From positions 62,001 to 126,000 of the forward strand of contig DATNQD010000086.1 of NCBI GenBank assembly GCA_036702865.1: 64,000 bases of DNA, written 5' to 3'. The first letter of the stretch is position 1. The number at the start of each line of letters is the position of its first letter. The notes under the pieces are model-generated. The model saw only the letters and a program-made list of their open reading frames with translations. It searched no databases and was not told the DNA's origin. This document shows, one piece after another, positions 1-9,226 of the stretch. This DNA is from Trichocoleus sp. Its GTDB lineage: Bacteria; Cyanobacteriota; Cyanobacteriia; Elainellales; Elainellaceae. The position numbers and the translations under genes are program-made.

Positions 1-777
1 CAAAATTCCTGATTGTGCACTGATGCTTTCGCGTTAGTGCATTTGCTTCCTCAGTATCAGCATAAGCAAGCCATGACGTTTCGCCAACCTGAAGATTCCA
101 GAAAAAAGGAAATTCTGTCTCCTTCTTCTATACTGACTTGGCTGCAATAAAAATAGTGATCATAAAGATCAGGTAAACCTTCCTCAAATAAAGGCTTGCG
201 TATTCTAAACATGGCTGCAATACGGAGGAAGCGATCGTCCGTATCTGTTCTCTTTTTTACACAAAAGCAATAATTGCAGAAATTAAGACCAGATTTTCAA
301 ACTCAATCTTTATATATCAAAAACCTATTTCTTAATTAAAAACTCGCCATGCGAAAAACTTGGTGCTAGGCTTGTATCTGGTTAACTGTGGGACTGTGTC
401 ATCTACCGCTACTCCATAAGAATGAAATGTTCTTATTAAGTTCCACGCTATGCAACCAAATTGTTCTGCATAGTATAGGCTGAATAAAAAGGTCAGCTTG
501 GTGCGCTTTTTGAAGTGGGTATCTACCGCTCATGCTGTATCGTCACACAGTTTCAACAAGAGCTGTGTACCATTAGGGAAATTTGGGTGCGATCATTATC
601 GTTATTTTGCCAAAGCTTGCATTGAGTTTTTTCTGTGCAAGTCAGAGCTTATGCAGACAAAGAAGTGTTCCCTGGTCTAAATTCTGAGTCTGACATAACG
701 TAATGTCAGGGAGCGTGTTGCTGTTTGAGGAACGCGCCGATCGCGGAAACCATCTGGTGCATTGAAGGAACACTAGT
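1..777. other. Leading intergenic region, no supported gene
   Basis: No open frame here resembles a known protein. The only frame of note (498-680, plus) encodes 60 residues of mixed composition with no recognisable motif and no good ribosome-binding site. A purine-rich GAAGGA sits about 9 bases before the ATG at 778 and is the likely ribosome-binding site of the downstream isomerase gene. The promoter of the secretion locus is presumably in the last 300 bases, but I cannot place -10/-35 elements with confidence. Confidence 0.5.
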
Positions 778-1542
778 ATGAATAATTGTCTCAAAATTGG
801 AAATCGCCGATTCGACAGCGATCAAATTATTGCTGCCTTAGTTCAGTACAATCTACTCAAAACATTGGTCGGACAAGTTCTTTTGGATGAGGTATTGAAA
901 GAAATTACCTTGTCCAAACAGGAGCTATTTCATACCTTGATTGGTTCGGCGGATATTCCCATTCCAGAAGACTTCGAGAACTTTCTCAACCAATGGTGCC
1001 AACATCGCGGCATCACGATGGACTATTTCAAGACGGTTCTGCTGCGAAATCTGCGCTTAGAAAAATTCAAGCAGCTTTATTTCGAGCATCGAATTGAGTC
1101 AGAATTTCTGCAAACCAAGTCTGCTTTTGATCAGGTTGAGTATTCCCTGGTCCAGGTGAATGAATTCTCTCTTGCACAAGAACTGTACTTTTTGTTGCGA
1201 GATGACAAAGTGAGTTTTACCCACATTGCCCGCCAATATTCGCTTGGTAGTGAAAACCGAACGGGCGGCTGGATGGGGCCAGTTCCCTTATCAACACTTC
1301 CATCTGCAATTGCCACATTGTTCCGCAATGGCCAAGCTGGTGAAATTTATGGTCCCGTTGCAGTTGCAGAACGATTTTGGATTGTGCGCCTCGACCAGAT
1401 CAGCATGGCTCGTCTGACCGAAACCACGCGCACTCATCTCATCAATCGGCTCTTTGATCGCTGGCTAGAAACACAAGTACAATCCTTGATTGCGACACCC
1501 GGAACAATCGAAGTCCAAACATTGAACTATCAATCAGTCTAG
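778..1542 (+). CDS. Parvulin-type peptidylprolyl isomerase of a type I secretion locus
   Basis: This is a 254-residue protein. Its C-terminal half (about residues 118-210) matches the PpiC/rotamase fold: a FTHIARQYS helix, a GGWMGPV segment and a late GPV...FWIVRLD strand. The N-terminal half is helical and resembles the SurA-like chaperone part of cyanobacterial isomerases. There is no signal peptide or membrane segment, so it probably acts in the cytoplasm or at the inner face of the membrane. It lies 312 bp upstream of a HetC-like ABC exporter and a HlyD-type adaptor. This isomerase-exporter-adaptor order is common in cyanobacteria and suggests that it keeps the cargo export-competent or assists folding. 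The family and fold are clear; the link to export is inferred from the neighbourhood. Confidence 0.85.
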   Translation: MNNCLKIGNRRFDSDQIIAALVQYNLLKTLVGQVLLDEVLKEITLSKQELFHTLIGSADIPIPEDFENFLNQWCQHRGITMDYFKTVLLRNLRLEKFKQLYFEHRIESEFLQTKSAFDQVEYSLVQVNEFSLAQELYFLLRDDKVSFTHIARQYSLGSENRTGGWMGPVPLSTLPSAIATLFRNGQAGEIYGPVAVAERFWIVRLDQISMARLTETTRTHLINRLFDRWLETQVQSLIATPGTIEVQTLNYQSV

Positions 1543-1854
1543 CGATGAAGCGATGGGGGGTCAGATACGGCATTCATGCTGTAGTTCATCCTGATTCTCT
1601 CAACTCAAAACTCACTGTAATCTATCTAATCTAAGGGCATAGATGACCCTGCGGGATGGCTAAACTGACAGACTGCTTCCTCCCTTCTGTCATTTTATTC
1701 CGTCTGTAGCAGTCATTGAAGCGATAAGGACAAGACAGAGTAATTCCGAGAGTAGACCTGCAATCTACTCATCATTCTCTCGCGCCTGTCGCTTATCGCT
1801 TGCCCTGTCAAACATTTTCTGCCTCATCGAAAAAGGTATTAAGGACCTCACAAG
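1543..1854 (+). promoter_or_regulatory. Intergenic leader with nested inverted repeats before the ABC exporter
   Basis: The 312-bp spacer holds a long-range inverted repeat: AGCGATAAG at 1720-1728 against CTTATCGCT at 1792-1800. Inside it are two alternative stems that share bases: GAGTAGA/TCTACTC (1750-1756 and 1764-1770) and CGAGAG/CTCTCG (1747-1752 and 1777-1782). The inner stems cannot form together. No T-run follows, so this is not a standard terminator. It may be a structured leader or a processing site between the isomerase and exporter genes. AAGGAC at about 1840 could be the ribosome-binding site for the ATG at 1855. The structure is read directly from the sequence; the function is unknown. 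Confidence 0.4.
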
Positions 1855-4800
1855 ATGGCTTATGTTGATACGTCAATCCAGACGTTTCTGCCCGATTTTT
1901 TTCAGGCTTGGCCCTTTAACCATCTCCCTGCCAAATTACAAAAACAAATTGCTGCAAAAGTGCAGTTATGTTCCTTTCAGCCAGGAGAGTTAATCTATCC
2001 ATCTCAAGAATTGCCTTCTGTCGTTCACTATGTTGTACAAGAGCGCGTTCGGATTCTTGGACCAGCAGACTATCAGAACCCTACACTAGCAGTTCTAGAA
2101 AAAGGATCTGTGATTGGATGGGACAGTTTAATTCGACGTGTTGCAGTGGGTTCAGTCAGAGCAAGCATTCTTGCTTCATCTGAAGAGCAAAAAATTCTGA
2201 CACTGGCACTCGCTGCTGATGAATTTGAATCGATCGCGCTGCAATATCTGTTGCCAACTCTGATGCAGCAAGTCAGCGCTGTTGAAGTGTTTGATACGCT
2301 GTCGCGCTTCTTAGCAGTTGCGGCACATCATCTATCAGCACCTTATCTCAGAGAGCATCTTAAAGATTGGGTACAGCAAATTATCCAAAACCAACTGGCT
2401 GTTGCTCAGCACTGGTATCCCAACACGGTCTCATTCAACCATTTTCGAGATCAACTGCCCACCGATCGCATCTGGATTGTCAGTGGCGGAGAAGCTTTAG
2501 CGGTTCCCATTGGCACAGAAATTGCTGTCAATTCGCCGCTCCATTCACTCTGTTCCAGCCGTTCTCCCTTATTTCCAGTCCGTCTACTCGGCATTGATCA
2601 AGCCTGGATGTCATCGCTAATTTCAGGCAATTCTCATCATTTCGGCTTAGAAAAAGCATCTGTTCAATTCCATCTGTCGCCCCAAACCTCATCACCCTCC
2701 ATTTCTTTTGATGCTCCGCCAGTTTCTGCCCCTGCCAAGCACTATCCCATTTGGCGATCGCCCCTTGCCGATACAGCCGAAGATATTGTGGCTTGCTTTG
2801 GCATGATCTGTGAACGGTTCCAGGTTCCTTATCGTCCGGATTCTTTACGCCGTTGGTTAAGACAGCGATCGATTGATCCAGCAGATTTGTTTGATCTTTG
2901 TCCTCGCATTGCCGAAGCAGTAGGTTTTAATGCGCCACTTGTCCGGTTTACCCCAACTGCTGGTGGAATTAATCGCCTCACGACACCCGCTCTCGTTCAG
3001 TGCGGTAATGTTCTCACCGTCTTGCATGAAGTGTCTCCTGATCTGGCGATCGTGGGATCACCGCGAACCGGATTACTGCGTCTTACTCCAACAGAACTGG
3101 CGTCTTATCTCACTGGGAACGATGGGGAAACCTGTCAGGCAATCATCTTAGAACGACTGCCACAAACGCCAATCAAACAGTTTGGCTTTCACTGGTTTAT
3201 TCCCATTCTCATCACTCAACGCAGCATTCTGGTGCAGGTTTTAGTTGCCTCCCTGTTTGTGCAACTTCTGGGTTTAGCAAATCCATTGCTCATCCAGCAG
3301 GTCGTTGATAGTGTCATCGTGGGGGCAAATCCGGGAGCCATGACCATGTTTGGGGTCTTGATGCTCCTTTGCGCCTTCTTCGAGGGAGGGCTAACCATTC
3401 TCCGCATGTATTTATTTGCCAGTACTGCCAACCGAATTGATTTGCATCTGGGCATTGAAATCGTTCGCCACTTATTACATCTGCCGCTGCAATTTTTTGA
3501 GAAGCGCCCAGTCGGTGAATTATCATCGCGGCTTTCTGAGCTAGAGAACATCCGTCAGTTTTTAACGGGAACCGCTTTAACCGCAGTATTAGATGTCATC
3601 TTCTCGGTGTTTTACATCGGCGTCATGTTTCTTTATAGTGCTCGCCTGACAATTTGTGTTCTCCTGACTGTTCCCATTATTGTTGGTTCAACTCTTCTTG
3701 TCGTCACAATTCAGCGGCAAATGCTGCGTGATCGAGCTGATTTTGGGGCAAAGGTACAGTCTTATTTAGTTGAGATATTGGGAGGCGTTTTTACCGTTAA
3801 AGCCCAGCATATTGAATCACTGGTAGAGGCAACCTGGCGCGATCGATATGTTCAGTACCTTACCAGTGGTTTTAAAACCTCAACGGTGAGCACTGTCTTC
3901 TCCTCATTCAATTCCTTTCTCAATACTGTGAGCAGCCTATTAGTGCTGTGGATTGGGGCACAGTCTGTGCTGGAAGGCACGCTATCACTGGGCGGACTGA
4001 TCGCCTTTCGGATCTTGGCTGGCTATGTCACTGGTCCTCTGCTGCGGTTAGCCGGGCTCTGGCAGCAGTTTCAAGAAACCTCGCTATCGATGGAGCTTTT
4101 AGCGGATATTGCAGACTCTCCCACAGAAGAATCTCCTCAGAGCCAGGGTAATCTTCAGATGCCACAAATTCAGGGAGAGGTGCGCTACCAGGAGGTGAGT
4201 TTTGCATTTAGGCCGGGGCAACTTCAGCTCATGAATGTCAGTTTGCAGATTCCGCCACGATCGTTCGTTGGAATTGTAGGGCAGAGTGGTTCTGGCAAAA
4301 GTACGCTGATGAAGCTGCTGCCGCGCTTATATTTACCGCAGTCGGGGCAAATTTACATCGATAACTATGATATTGGCAAAGTGAGCCTCGGTTCGCTGCG
4401 TCAGCAAATTGGCATTGTGCCGCAAGATGCAGTGTTATTTGACGGCACCATTCGAGACAATATTACGCTGTTTGAGAATCTATCAGATGATGCGGTGATT
4501 GAAGCGGCAAAGGTTGCTGAAGCACATGATTTCATTATGCAGTTAGCGGATGGTTACAATACCCCTGTCGGGGAACGGGGTTCTTCTCTGTCAGGCGGAC
4601 AGCGGCAGCGTATTGCAATTGCGCGGGTTGTAGCCCGTAAACCACGCCTGCTAATTTTTGATGAAGCGACCAGTGCCCTTGACTATGACACGGAACGGCG
4701 AGTCTGCGAAAACCTGATTCAGCGATTCCACGATCGCACCTGTTTTTTCATCACGCATCGTCTCAACAGCATTACTCATGCCGACTGGATTTTATTTATG

Positions 4801-4896
4801 CAGTCAGGTGTGATTGCAGAACAGGGAACGCATGAAGAACTAATAGCGCGTCGCCAGCTCTATTACTGTTTATACACGCAACAGTCTCGAACTTAG
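1855..4896 (+). CDS. HetC-like type I secretion ABC exporter with N-terminal cNMP-binding-like domain
   Basis: This 1013-residue fused exporter has four parts. A cyclic-nucleotide-binding-like barrel lies at about 20-140. A peptidase C39-like domain follows at about 295-425, with several predicted membrane helices at about 450-715. The ATPase domain has Walker A GQSGSGKST at 809-817, signature LSGGQ at 912-916, Walker B LLIFDE at 932-937 and a later THRL switch histidine. The C39-like part lacks a cysteine in the catalytic position (the segment reads EDIVACFGMI), so it probably binds cargo rather than cleaving a leader, as the HlyB C39-like domain does. The cNMP fold's phosphate-binding cassette is also atypical (GSVIGWDSL, no Glu after the Gly). 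The architecture matches HetC-like cyanobacterial exporters. It is followed by the HlyD-type adaptor after 48 bp. Confidence 0.92.
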   Translation: MAYVDTSIQTFLPDFFQAWPFNHLPAKLQKQIAAKVQLCSFQPGELIYPSQELPSVVHYVVQERVRILGPADYQNPTLAVLEKGSVIGWDSLIRRVAVGSVRASILASSEEQKILTLALAADEFESIALQYLLPTLMQQVSAVEVFDTLSRFLAVAAHHLSAPYLREHLKDWVQQIIQNQLAVAQHWYPNTVSFNHFRDQLPTDRIWIVSGGEALAVPIGTEIAVNSPLHSLCSSRSPLFPVRLLGIDQAWMSSLISGNSHHFGLEKASVQFHLSPQTSSPSISFDAPPVSAPAKHYPIWRSPLADTAEDIVACFGMICERFQVPYRPDSLRRWLRQRSIDPADLFDLCPRIAEAVGFNAPLVRFTPTAGGINRLTTPALVQCGNVLTVLHEVSPDLAIVGSPRTGLLRLTPTELASYLTGNDGETCQAIILERLPQTPIKQFGFHWFIPILITQRSILVQVLVASLFVQLLGLANPLLIQQVVDSVIVGANPGAMTMFGVLMLLCAFFEGGLTILRMYLFASTANRIDLHLGIEIVRHLLHLPLQFFEKRPVGELSSRLSELENIRQFLTGTALTAVLDVIFSVFYIGVMFLYSARLTICVLLTVPIIVGSTLLVVTIQRQMLRDRADFGAKVQSYLVEILGGVFTVKAQHIESLVEATWRDRYVQYLTSGFKTSTVSTVFSSFNSFLNTVSSLLVLWIGAQSVLEGTLSLGGLIAFRILAGYVTGPLLRLAGLWQQFQETSLSMELLADIADSPTEESPQSQGNLQMPQIQGEVRYQEVSFAFRPGQLQLMNVSLQIPPRSFVGIVGQSGSGKSTLMKLLPRLYLPQSGQIYIDNYDIGKVSLGSLRQQIGIVPQDAVLFDGTIRDNITLFENLSDDAVIEAAKVAEAHDFIMQLADGYNTPVGERGSSLSGGQRQRIAIARVVARKPRLLIFDEATSALDYDTERRVCENLIQRFHDRTCFFITHRLNSITHADWILFMQSGVIAEQGTHEELIARRQLYYCLYTQQSRT

Positions 4897-4944
4897 CTCC
4901 AAATATATCTCAGTTGTTAGCCAAAATAATTCCTTAGAGGTTCT

Positions 4945-6417
4945 ATGCAGCCAAAACGTTGGTCTTTGAATCCATTCACCCTTTTGAAAAAACAGTATCA
5001 AATTTCTCTAAAACAGGTTGAACAAGACCTGACTCAAGAAGCAATCAGTTTACCTGCTCCAGCTGCCTGGACTAAACGCTTAACGCTAATCATTTTAGTT
5101 GGGTTAACGGCTGGAGCCGCTTGGTCAGTACTGGTGCGAATTGATGTCGTTATTGATGCTCAAGGAAAGCTAGAACCCCTTTCTCAGTCACAGGCAGTTC
5201 AATCAAAAGTGGGCGGTGTCGTCACGAGCGTTCTGGTGCGCGACGGTCAGCAGATTAAGCAAGGACAATTGCTCATGCAGCTTGATAAGACACCGCTATT
5301 AAACCAGCTACAGGCTTTGTTACTCCAGCGTGATCAAATGATCAAAGAAACAGCAGTGCTGCGAATGGCTCGACAAGGGGCATCCGTGGGAACAGTCCGG
5401 CAGCAGGTCACGCTCTCTCCAGAACTCACGAATCGAGTCCAGACTCGCCGCTTGCTCATCGCTCAGTTATCAGGGGATTCCAGCGATCTTGCTCCAACCC
5501 AACAGCGACAATATGATTTATTCCAGCAGCAGTTAAGGGATCGTCTTGCGGTCAACCAGCTAGAAGGATCAAATCTGGAAACTCAAATTTCTGGAATGAA
5601 TGCTCAACTCTCAAAAACCGATTTTCAGTTCAAAGTGGAACAAGAGCTGCTGTCGAACCTAAAGCCCTTGATGGAAGAAGGCGCAATTCCTCGAACGATT
5701 TTCTTGCAGCGAGTAGTTGATGTCAATACGCTTCAGAACCAATTGCAGCAAGATCAGCTTCAGAAAAGACAATTGCAGTTGAATCATCTTCAGTCTCAAG
5801 CAAAAGGGAGGCAGGCAGTCACCGAACTTTATCAAGATCTACAGCAGCAGTTAGCAGCATTGGATGCTGAGTTTGATAATACGATCGAGAAAAACCAACG
5901 AGAGCTCATTCAACTCAACGCCCAACTGAATCAGATTCAGCTTGATCTGAAGAGTCAGGACTTGCGTGCCTCTGTAGATGGCATTATTTTTAATTTGGGG
6001 CCTAAATTACCGGGCGTTGTTGCAGAACCAGGACAGATATTGCTGCAAATTGTTCCTAATGAATCCCTGATTGCGCGAGTTCAGGTTGCTAATGCTGATA
6101 TTGCCAATTTACGGGTTGGTATGCCCGTTGATGTTCGCATTGATGCTTATCCCTTTACCGAGTTTGGGTCAGTATCCGGTGTTGTGGCAAAAGTGGGTAG
6201 GGAAGCGCTAAAAGTCGATGGCGCTAGTTTTGGACAAACTGTTTTTCCAGTCGAAATTCGATTAAATCAGCAGTTTCTTGAACGAAGAAATCAGCGCTTT
6301 AATCTAGTTCCAGGCATGAGCTTAGTGGCAAATATCAAAGTACGAGAACGTGCCCCAATCAGCTATGTTTCAGAAGAACTCATCAAGGCACTCGACGCGA
6401 TGCGATCGGTACGCTAA
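4945..6417 (+). CDS. HlyD-family membrane fusion (periplasmic adaptor) protein
   Basis: This 490-residue adaptor would bridge the inner-membrane exporter to an outer-membrane channel. It has a short cytoplasmic N-terminus, one membrane helix (about 46-66), a first half-lipoyl/beta domain (VGGVVTSVLVRDGQ and GQLLMQLD near 90-115), a long glutamine/leucine-rich coiled-coil hairpin (about 180-330), a second half-lipoyl segment (SVDGIIFNLGP) and a C-terminal beta-barrel. The length and order are normal for HlyD adaptors. It lies 48 bp downstream of the ABC exporter on the same strand and is probably co-transcribed with it. No TolC-type outer-membrane channel is in the window, so a channel encoded elsewhere must be used. 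Confidence 0.92.
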   Translation: MQPKRWSLNPFTLLKKQYQISLKQVEQDLTQEAISLPAPAAWTKRLTLIILVGLTAGAAWSVLVRIDVVIDAQGKLEPLSQSQAVQSKVGGVVTSVLVRDGQQIKQGQLLMQLDKTPLLNQLQALLLQRDQMIKETAVLRMARQGASVGTVRQQVTLSPELTNRVQTRRLLIAQLSGDSSDLAPTQQRQYDLFQQQLRDRLAVNQLEGSNLETQISGMNAQLSKTDFQFKVEQELLSNLKPLMEEGAIPRTIFLQRVVDVNTLQNQLQQDQLQKRQLQLNHLQSQAKGRQAVTELYQDLQQQLAALDAEFDNTIEKNQRELIQLNAQLNQIQLDLKSQDLRASVDGIIFNLGPKLPGVVAEPGQILLQIVPNESLIARVQVANADIANLRVGMPVDVRIDAYPFTEFGSVSGVVAKVGREALKVDGASFGQTVFPVEIRLNQQFLERRNQRFNLVPGMSLVANIKVRERAPISYVSEELIKALDAMRSVR

Positions 6418-7043
6418 CCTGAATCAATAGAATAGAAAATGCATCCTTAAGCGTTGCCTAAGCAACAAAAAGGATTGAAAGGATTGGAGTATACCTGGTT
6501 TCTTGAATGCTGCTAAAAGTTTTTGAGAAGCCAGAAATGGTTAATTCTCTCTTTAGCTCCTGTTTGGCAGAGAATTTTGAGGGTTCAAAACCTTTTTAAA
6601 GAGATCTAGAGGTTTGACAACCTGAAAATGTTGTCGCTAAACCGCTTAAACATCCTTTCAAAAAGGCTGACTGTTTGATGCCAAAAAATAACATTATTTC
6701 AAGAGCCTGGCTTCAAGGCTCCAATTTTCCATTGGAAATTTAACTAAAAATTTGAAATATAAAATTTGAGGCAAATCTATTGGCAATTCAATAAATTTTC
6801 TCGTATGTTGGAAACAAGAAGAGGCAATGTTGAATCTTATATTGATTTGAGCTTCTGAAAGTTCTAGCAATCGCTTCCTCCTTGCTAAAACTCAGCATTC
6901 AAAATAGATTTGTTGCCGTCAAAAGCCGATATTGGCTAAGCAATTTTTCTACAATTCACCCTTCTCTATCGATCACTTCAAAGCTCAAAGATCGAGATAA
7001 TTCATTGCTACTCTTCAGATTTTTGTCAATTTAAGGAGACATC
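6418..7043 (+). promoter_or_regulatory. AT-rich 626-bp spacer before the CHRD protein gene
   Basis: No coding frame is supported. The spacer contains small hairpins: GTTGC-CTAA-GCAAC at 6453-6466, a bulged stem at 6611-6643 (GGTTT GACAAC against GTTGTC gct AAACC), and GAGCC/GGCTC at 6703-6721. None has a T-run, so none is a convincing terminator. The length and high A+T content suggest that the downstream gene has its own promoter. A strong AAGGAGA ribosome-binding site (about 7034-7040) precedes the ATG at 7044. Confidence 0.4.
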
Positions 7044-8369
7044 ATGGAAGGACTTAATCACAAACATGAAGATCACAAGCCACATTCGATTGGCGCTGAT
7101 CTAACAACCACTGCTTCCAGTTCAAATTCTCGCTCCAAAGGTGCAAAAGGTTCTTCAATCCATGACACTGAACTGAATCGAGCTTTGAATCAAGCAGCTG
7201 AACCATCGCTGAAACTGAACGATGAACACAACCACGAGAAGCCAGCGAACGCAGGTAACTTCTCTTTTCATGCTCCGCTCAGCAGCGTTGCTGATGTAAA
7301 AGGGCTAAGCAATAATAATATTAAGGGAGAGTTTTCGCTCAGTGAAAATCTGGGTAACAGAGGCGATTTCCTCGATCCAGGTGCAGGTAAGAATACGGTG
7401 ATTGGCTCAGGAGACGATGATGTGATTATGGGAACAGGTGGCGGGTTTAACACCATCACGACAGGCAACGGGAAGGATACTGTTGTTCTGGGTGCTGAGA
7501 CCACTAACCGCATTTTTGACTTCAATCCGGCAGAAGATCGATTTCTTTTAGCCAAGAACCTCAAACCCAACGACATCATCATTGCTCAAGGTAAAAATCA
7601 AGGGAAGGGTGGCATTGACCAACCGCTAGATTCAGTCAGCAACACACTGATCATTGATAAATCCACAGAACATATTCTGGCATCTATGACCTTTGTAAAA
7701 TCGGCTGATGTGTCCGATCGCCACTTTGCAAAACTGGAAGACAAGGCGTTGAAGTCTCTGGATTTCATAAAATTCAATACAAAGGAGGGTAACGGTCAGA
7801 TAACTGGCACGCGGGAGCACGATAAGCTCATCGGTGGTGGAGGCGATGATTTTCTCTACTTGGGTGATGATGGCTTTAGCTTTGGAACCGCTAAGGGCAC
7901 AGGACCCGGAGAGTTTCCCTTCCCAAACACCAGCGCTGGCACGACAGAACTGAATCTGAATCTGAAAAGCGGTGTCCTGACTATTGACGGCTCCTACAAA
8001 GACTTCGAAGGGCTACCGCTATTTAGTGATGGAGTACAGGACGTTGCCCCAGATGCTTTTATTCCCAATGGGGCTGATGCAAAAGGATTGATCGACAACT
8101 TTCTCAAAGTTCCTCAAGACTCTGAAGGCAATCCGCTCAGTGGTTTCCACCTCCATTTCAGCCGCGAGAATTTTGCCGATGCAACGGTAGAGCGTTATTT
8201 GACAGTTAACCGCAAAGACGATCGCTCTGGAACGGTCAGTGCTCAGTTTGAACTCAATTCAGAAGAACAAGCTGCATTGCTGGCAAGAAACATTTATGCG
8301 AACTTGCACTCCACAAAACATCCGGTAGGTGAGAATCGTGTAGAGCTTAGCACCATCAATTTTGCTTAG
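7044..8369 (+). CDS. Gly/Asp-rich RTX-like protein with C-terminal CHRD domain, probable type I secretion cargo
   Basis: This 441-residue protein has a hydrophilic, disordered N-terminus (about 1-110) without a Sec signal peptide. Two calcium-binding-like glycine/aspartate-rich segments follow: GSGDDDVIMGTGGG with GNGKDTVVLG near 127-150, and GTREHDKLIGGGGDD near 253-267. The C-terminal part (about 300-435) resembles a CHRD domain, with LNLKSGVLTIDG, FHLHFSREN and a closing GTVSAQFEL strand. RTX-type repeats without a Sec signal are typical of type I secretion substrates, and the gene follows the exporter and adaptor genes on the same strand. It has few RTX repeats compared with classical toxins, so it may be a cell-surface or matrix protein. 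The fold assignments are fairly secure; export by this machine is an inference. Confidence 0.75.
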   Translation: MEGLNHKHEDHKPHSIGADLTTTASSSNSRSKGAKGSSIHDTELNRALNQAAEPSLKLNDEHNHEKPANAGNFSFHAPLSSVADVKGLSNNNIKGEFSLSENLGNRGDFLDPGAGKNTVIGSGDDDVIMGTGGGFNTITTGNGKDTVVLGAETTNRIFDFNPAEDRFLLAKNLKPNDIIIAQGKNQGKGGIDQPLDSVSNTLIIDKSTEHILASMTFVKSADVSDRHFAKLEDKALKSLDFIKFNTKEGNGQITGTREHDKLIGGGGDDFLYLGDDGFSFGTAKGTGPGEFPFPNTSAGTTELNLNLKSGVLTIDGSYKDFEGLPLFSDGVQDVAPDAFIPNGADAKGLIDNFLKVPQDSEGNPLSGFHLHFSRENFADATVERYLTVNRKDDRSGTVSAQFELNSEEQAALLARNIYANLHSTKHPVGENRVELSTINFA

Positions 8370-8424
8370 ATTTGCTTAGATGATTTAACGATTTGACTGC
8401 TCCACTCCTTTTAAGTAGGGTTCC

Positions 8425-8475
8425 GGGCTGAGATACTTTATCAGGTTTTCTGGATAGAGGTCTCAGCTCTTTTTG
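8425..8475 (+). terminator. Intrinsic terminator after the CHRD protein gene
   Basis: GGGCTGAGA at 8425-8433 (part of it read as GCTGAGA 8427-8433) pairs with TCTCAGCTC at 8461-8469, including one G-U pair. Inside the loop TATC and GATA can extend the stem. A T-rich TCTTTTTG tract follows directly. It lies 55 bp past the stop codon of the CHRD gene and separates the secretion locus from ruvC. Confidence 0.7.
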
Positions 8476-8640
8476 TCTGAATATTGCAAGGGCAAGAGAC
8501 AGAGAACTGGAACTAGAGAATCGGTATCGCAAGAGAAACGCTAAGTTAGTATCCTTGGCAGGAAACATCAGCAGCGAGATAACATAGACTCTCTGGGCGA
8601 GTTGCGTCCTGCCCGTCTAGAAGTTTGGGTTGTGAATGTT

Positions 8641-9138
8641 ATGACTGCCTCACTTGATTTAAACGATCGCATTATTCTCGGCATTGATCCGGCAATTGCA
8701 ACGATTGGTTTTGGCGTGATTAAGGGAAACCAGGCGCTAGAGTATGGCGTGATTAAAACTCCAGCGAAAGCACCGATGTATGAACGCTTAAGCCAAATTC
8801 GTTCTGATATTCAAGATTTGTGCAATATGGTCAAGCCAGATATGGCGGCTCTAGAAATGCCGTTTTTTGGACGCGAGAACACGAATGCTGGTAAGGTGTT
8901 GCGGGCGCTTGGCGTTATTGAACTGGCGTTAGGAGACTGGGGATTAACCAATCTAGTTTTTCTGCACCAGTCTCAAGTCAAAGCCTCTGTTGCCCAATAT
9001 GGGGCAGACAAATCTGAAATAAAACTTGCCGTGATGCACATCTTTGGGCTATCTAAGCCACCATCTCCAGACGACAGCGCCGATGGATTAGCAATTGCCT
9101 ATGCGGCTCAATGTGGGGCAAGAGCAAATGTCGTTTAA
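8641..9138 (+). CDS. ruvC: Crossover junction endodeoxyribonuclease RuvC
   Basis: RuvC resolves Holliday junctions during homologous recombination as a dimer working with RuvAB. Four acidic catalytic positions are visible: Asp in GIDPA near the N-terminus, Glu in ALEMPFF, and the two Asp of the DSAD motif in PDDSADGLAIA near the C-terminus. I chose the ATG at 8641, giving 165 residues, which is close to the family norm. An upstream in-frame start at 8602 would add 13 non-homologous residues. The usual GxDPG motif reads GIDPA here, a mild deviation. It is transcribed toward chlI and ends 88 bp from it. Confidence 0.93.
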   Translation: MTASLDLNDRIILGIDPAIATIGFGVIKGNQALEYGVIKTPAKAPMYERLSQIRSDIQDLCNMVKPDMAALEMPFFGRENTNAGKVLRALGVIELALGDWGLTNLVFLHQSQVKASVAQYGADKSEIKLAVMHIFGLSKPPSPDDSADGLAIAYAAQCGARANVV

Positions 9139-9171
9139 CGAGCAGCTTTTAATGAGCGTTTAGAAAAGGGT

Positions 9172-9197
9172 AAAAAAAAGGTGGGTCATGCCCACCC
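9172..9197 (-). terminator. Intrinsic terminator of chlI
   Basis: Read on the minus strand, GGTGGG-CATGA-CCACCC-type pairing (GGTGGG/CCCACC, stem at 9180-9185 and 9191-9196) is followed by an unbroken run of eight T. It lies about 30 bp beyond the chlI stop codon. The hairpin could also stop ruvC transcripts, but the T-run is only on the chlI side. Confidence 0.85.
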
Positions 9198-9226
9198 ATC
9201 GTTCTTATCAAAGTACCGATTGAAGT

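Noticed and set aside
498-680. 60-residue plus-strand frame in the leading spacer
   Set aside because: No recognisable motif, no ribosome-binding site and odd composition; most likely chance.
6453-6466. Small hairpin after the HlyD gene considered as a terminator
   Set aside because: Only five pairs and followed by A-rich rather than T-rich sequence on the coding strand.
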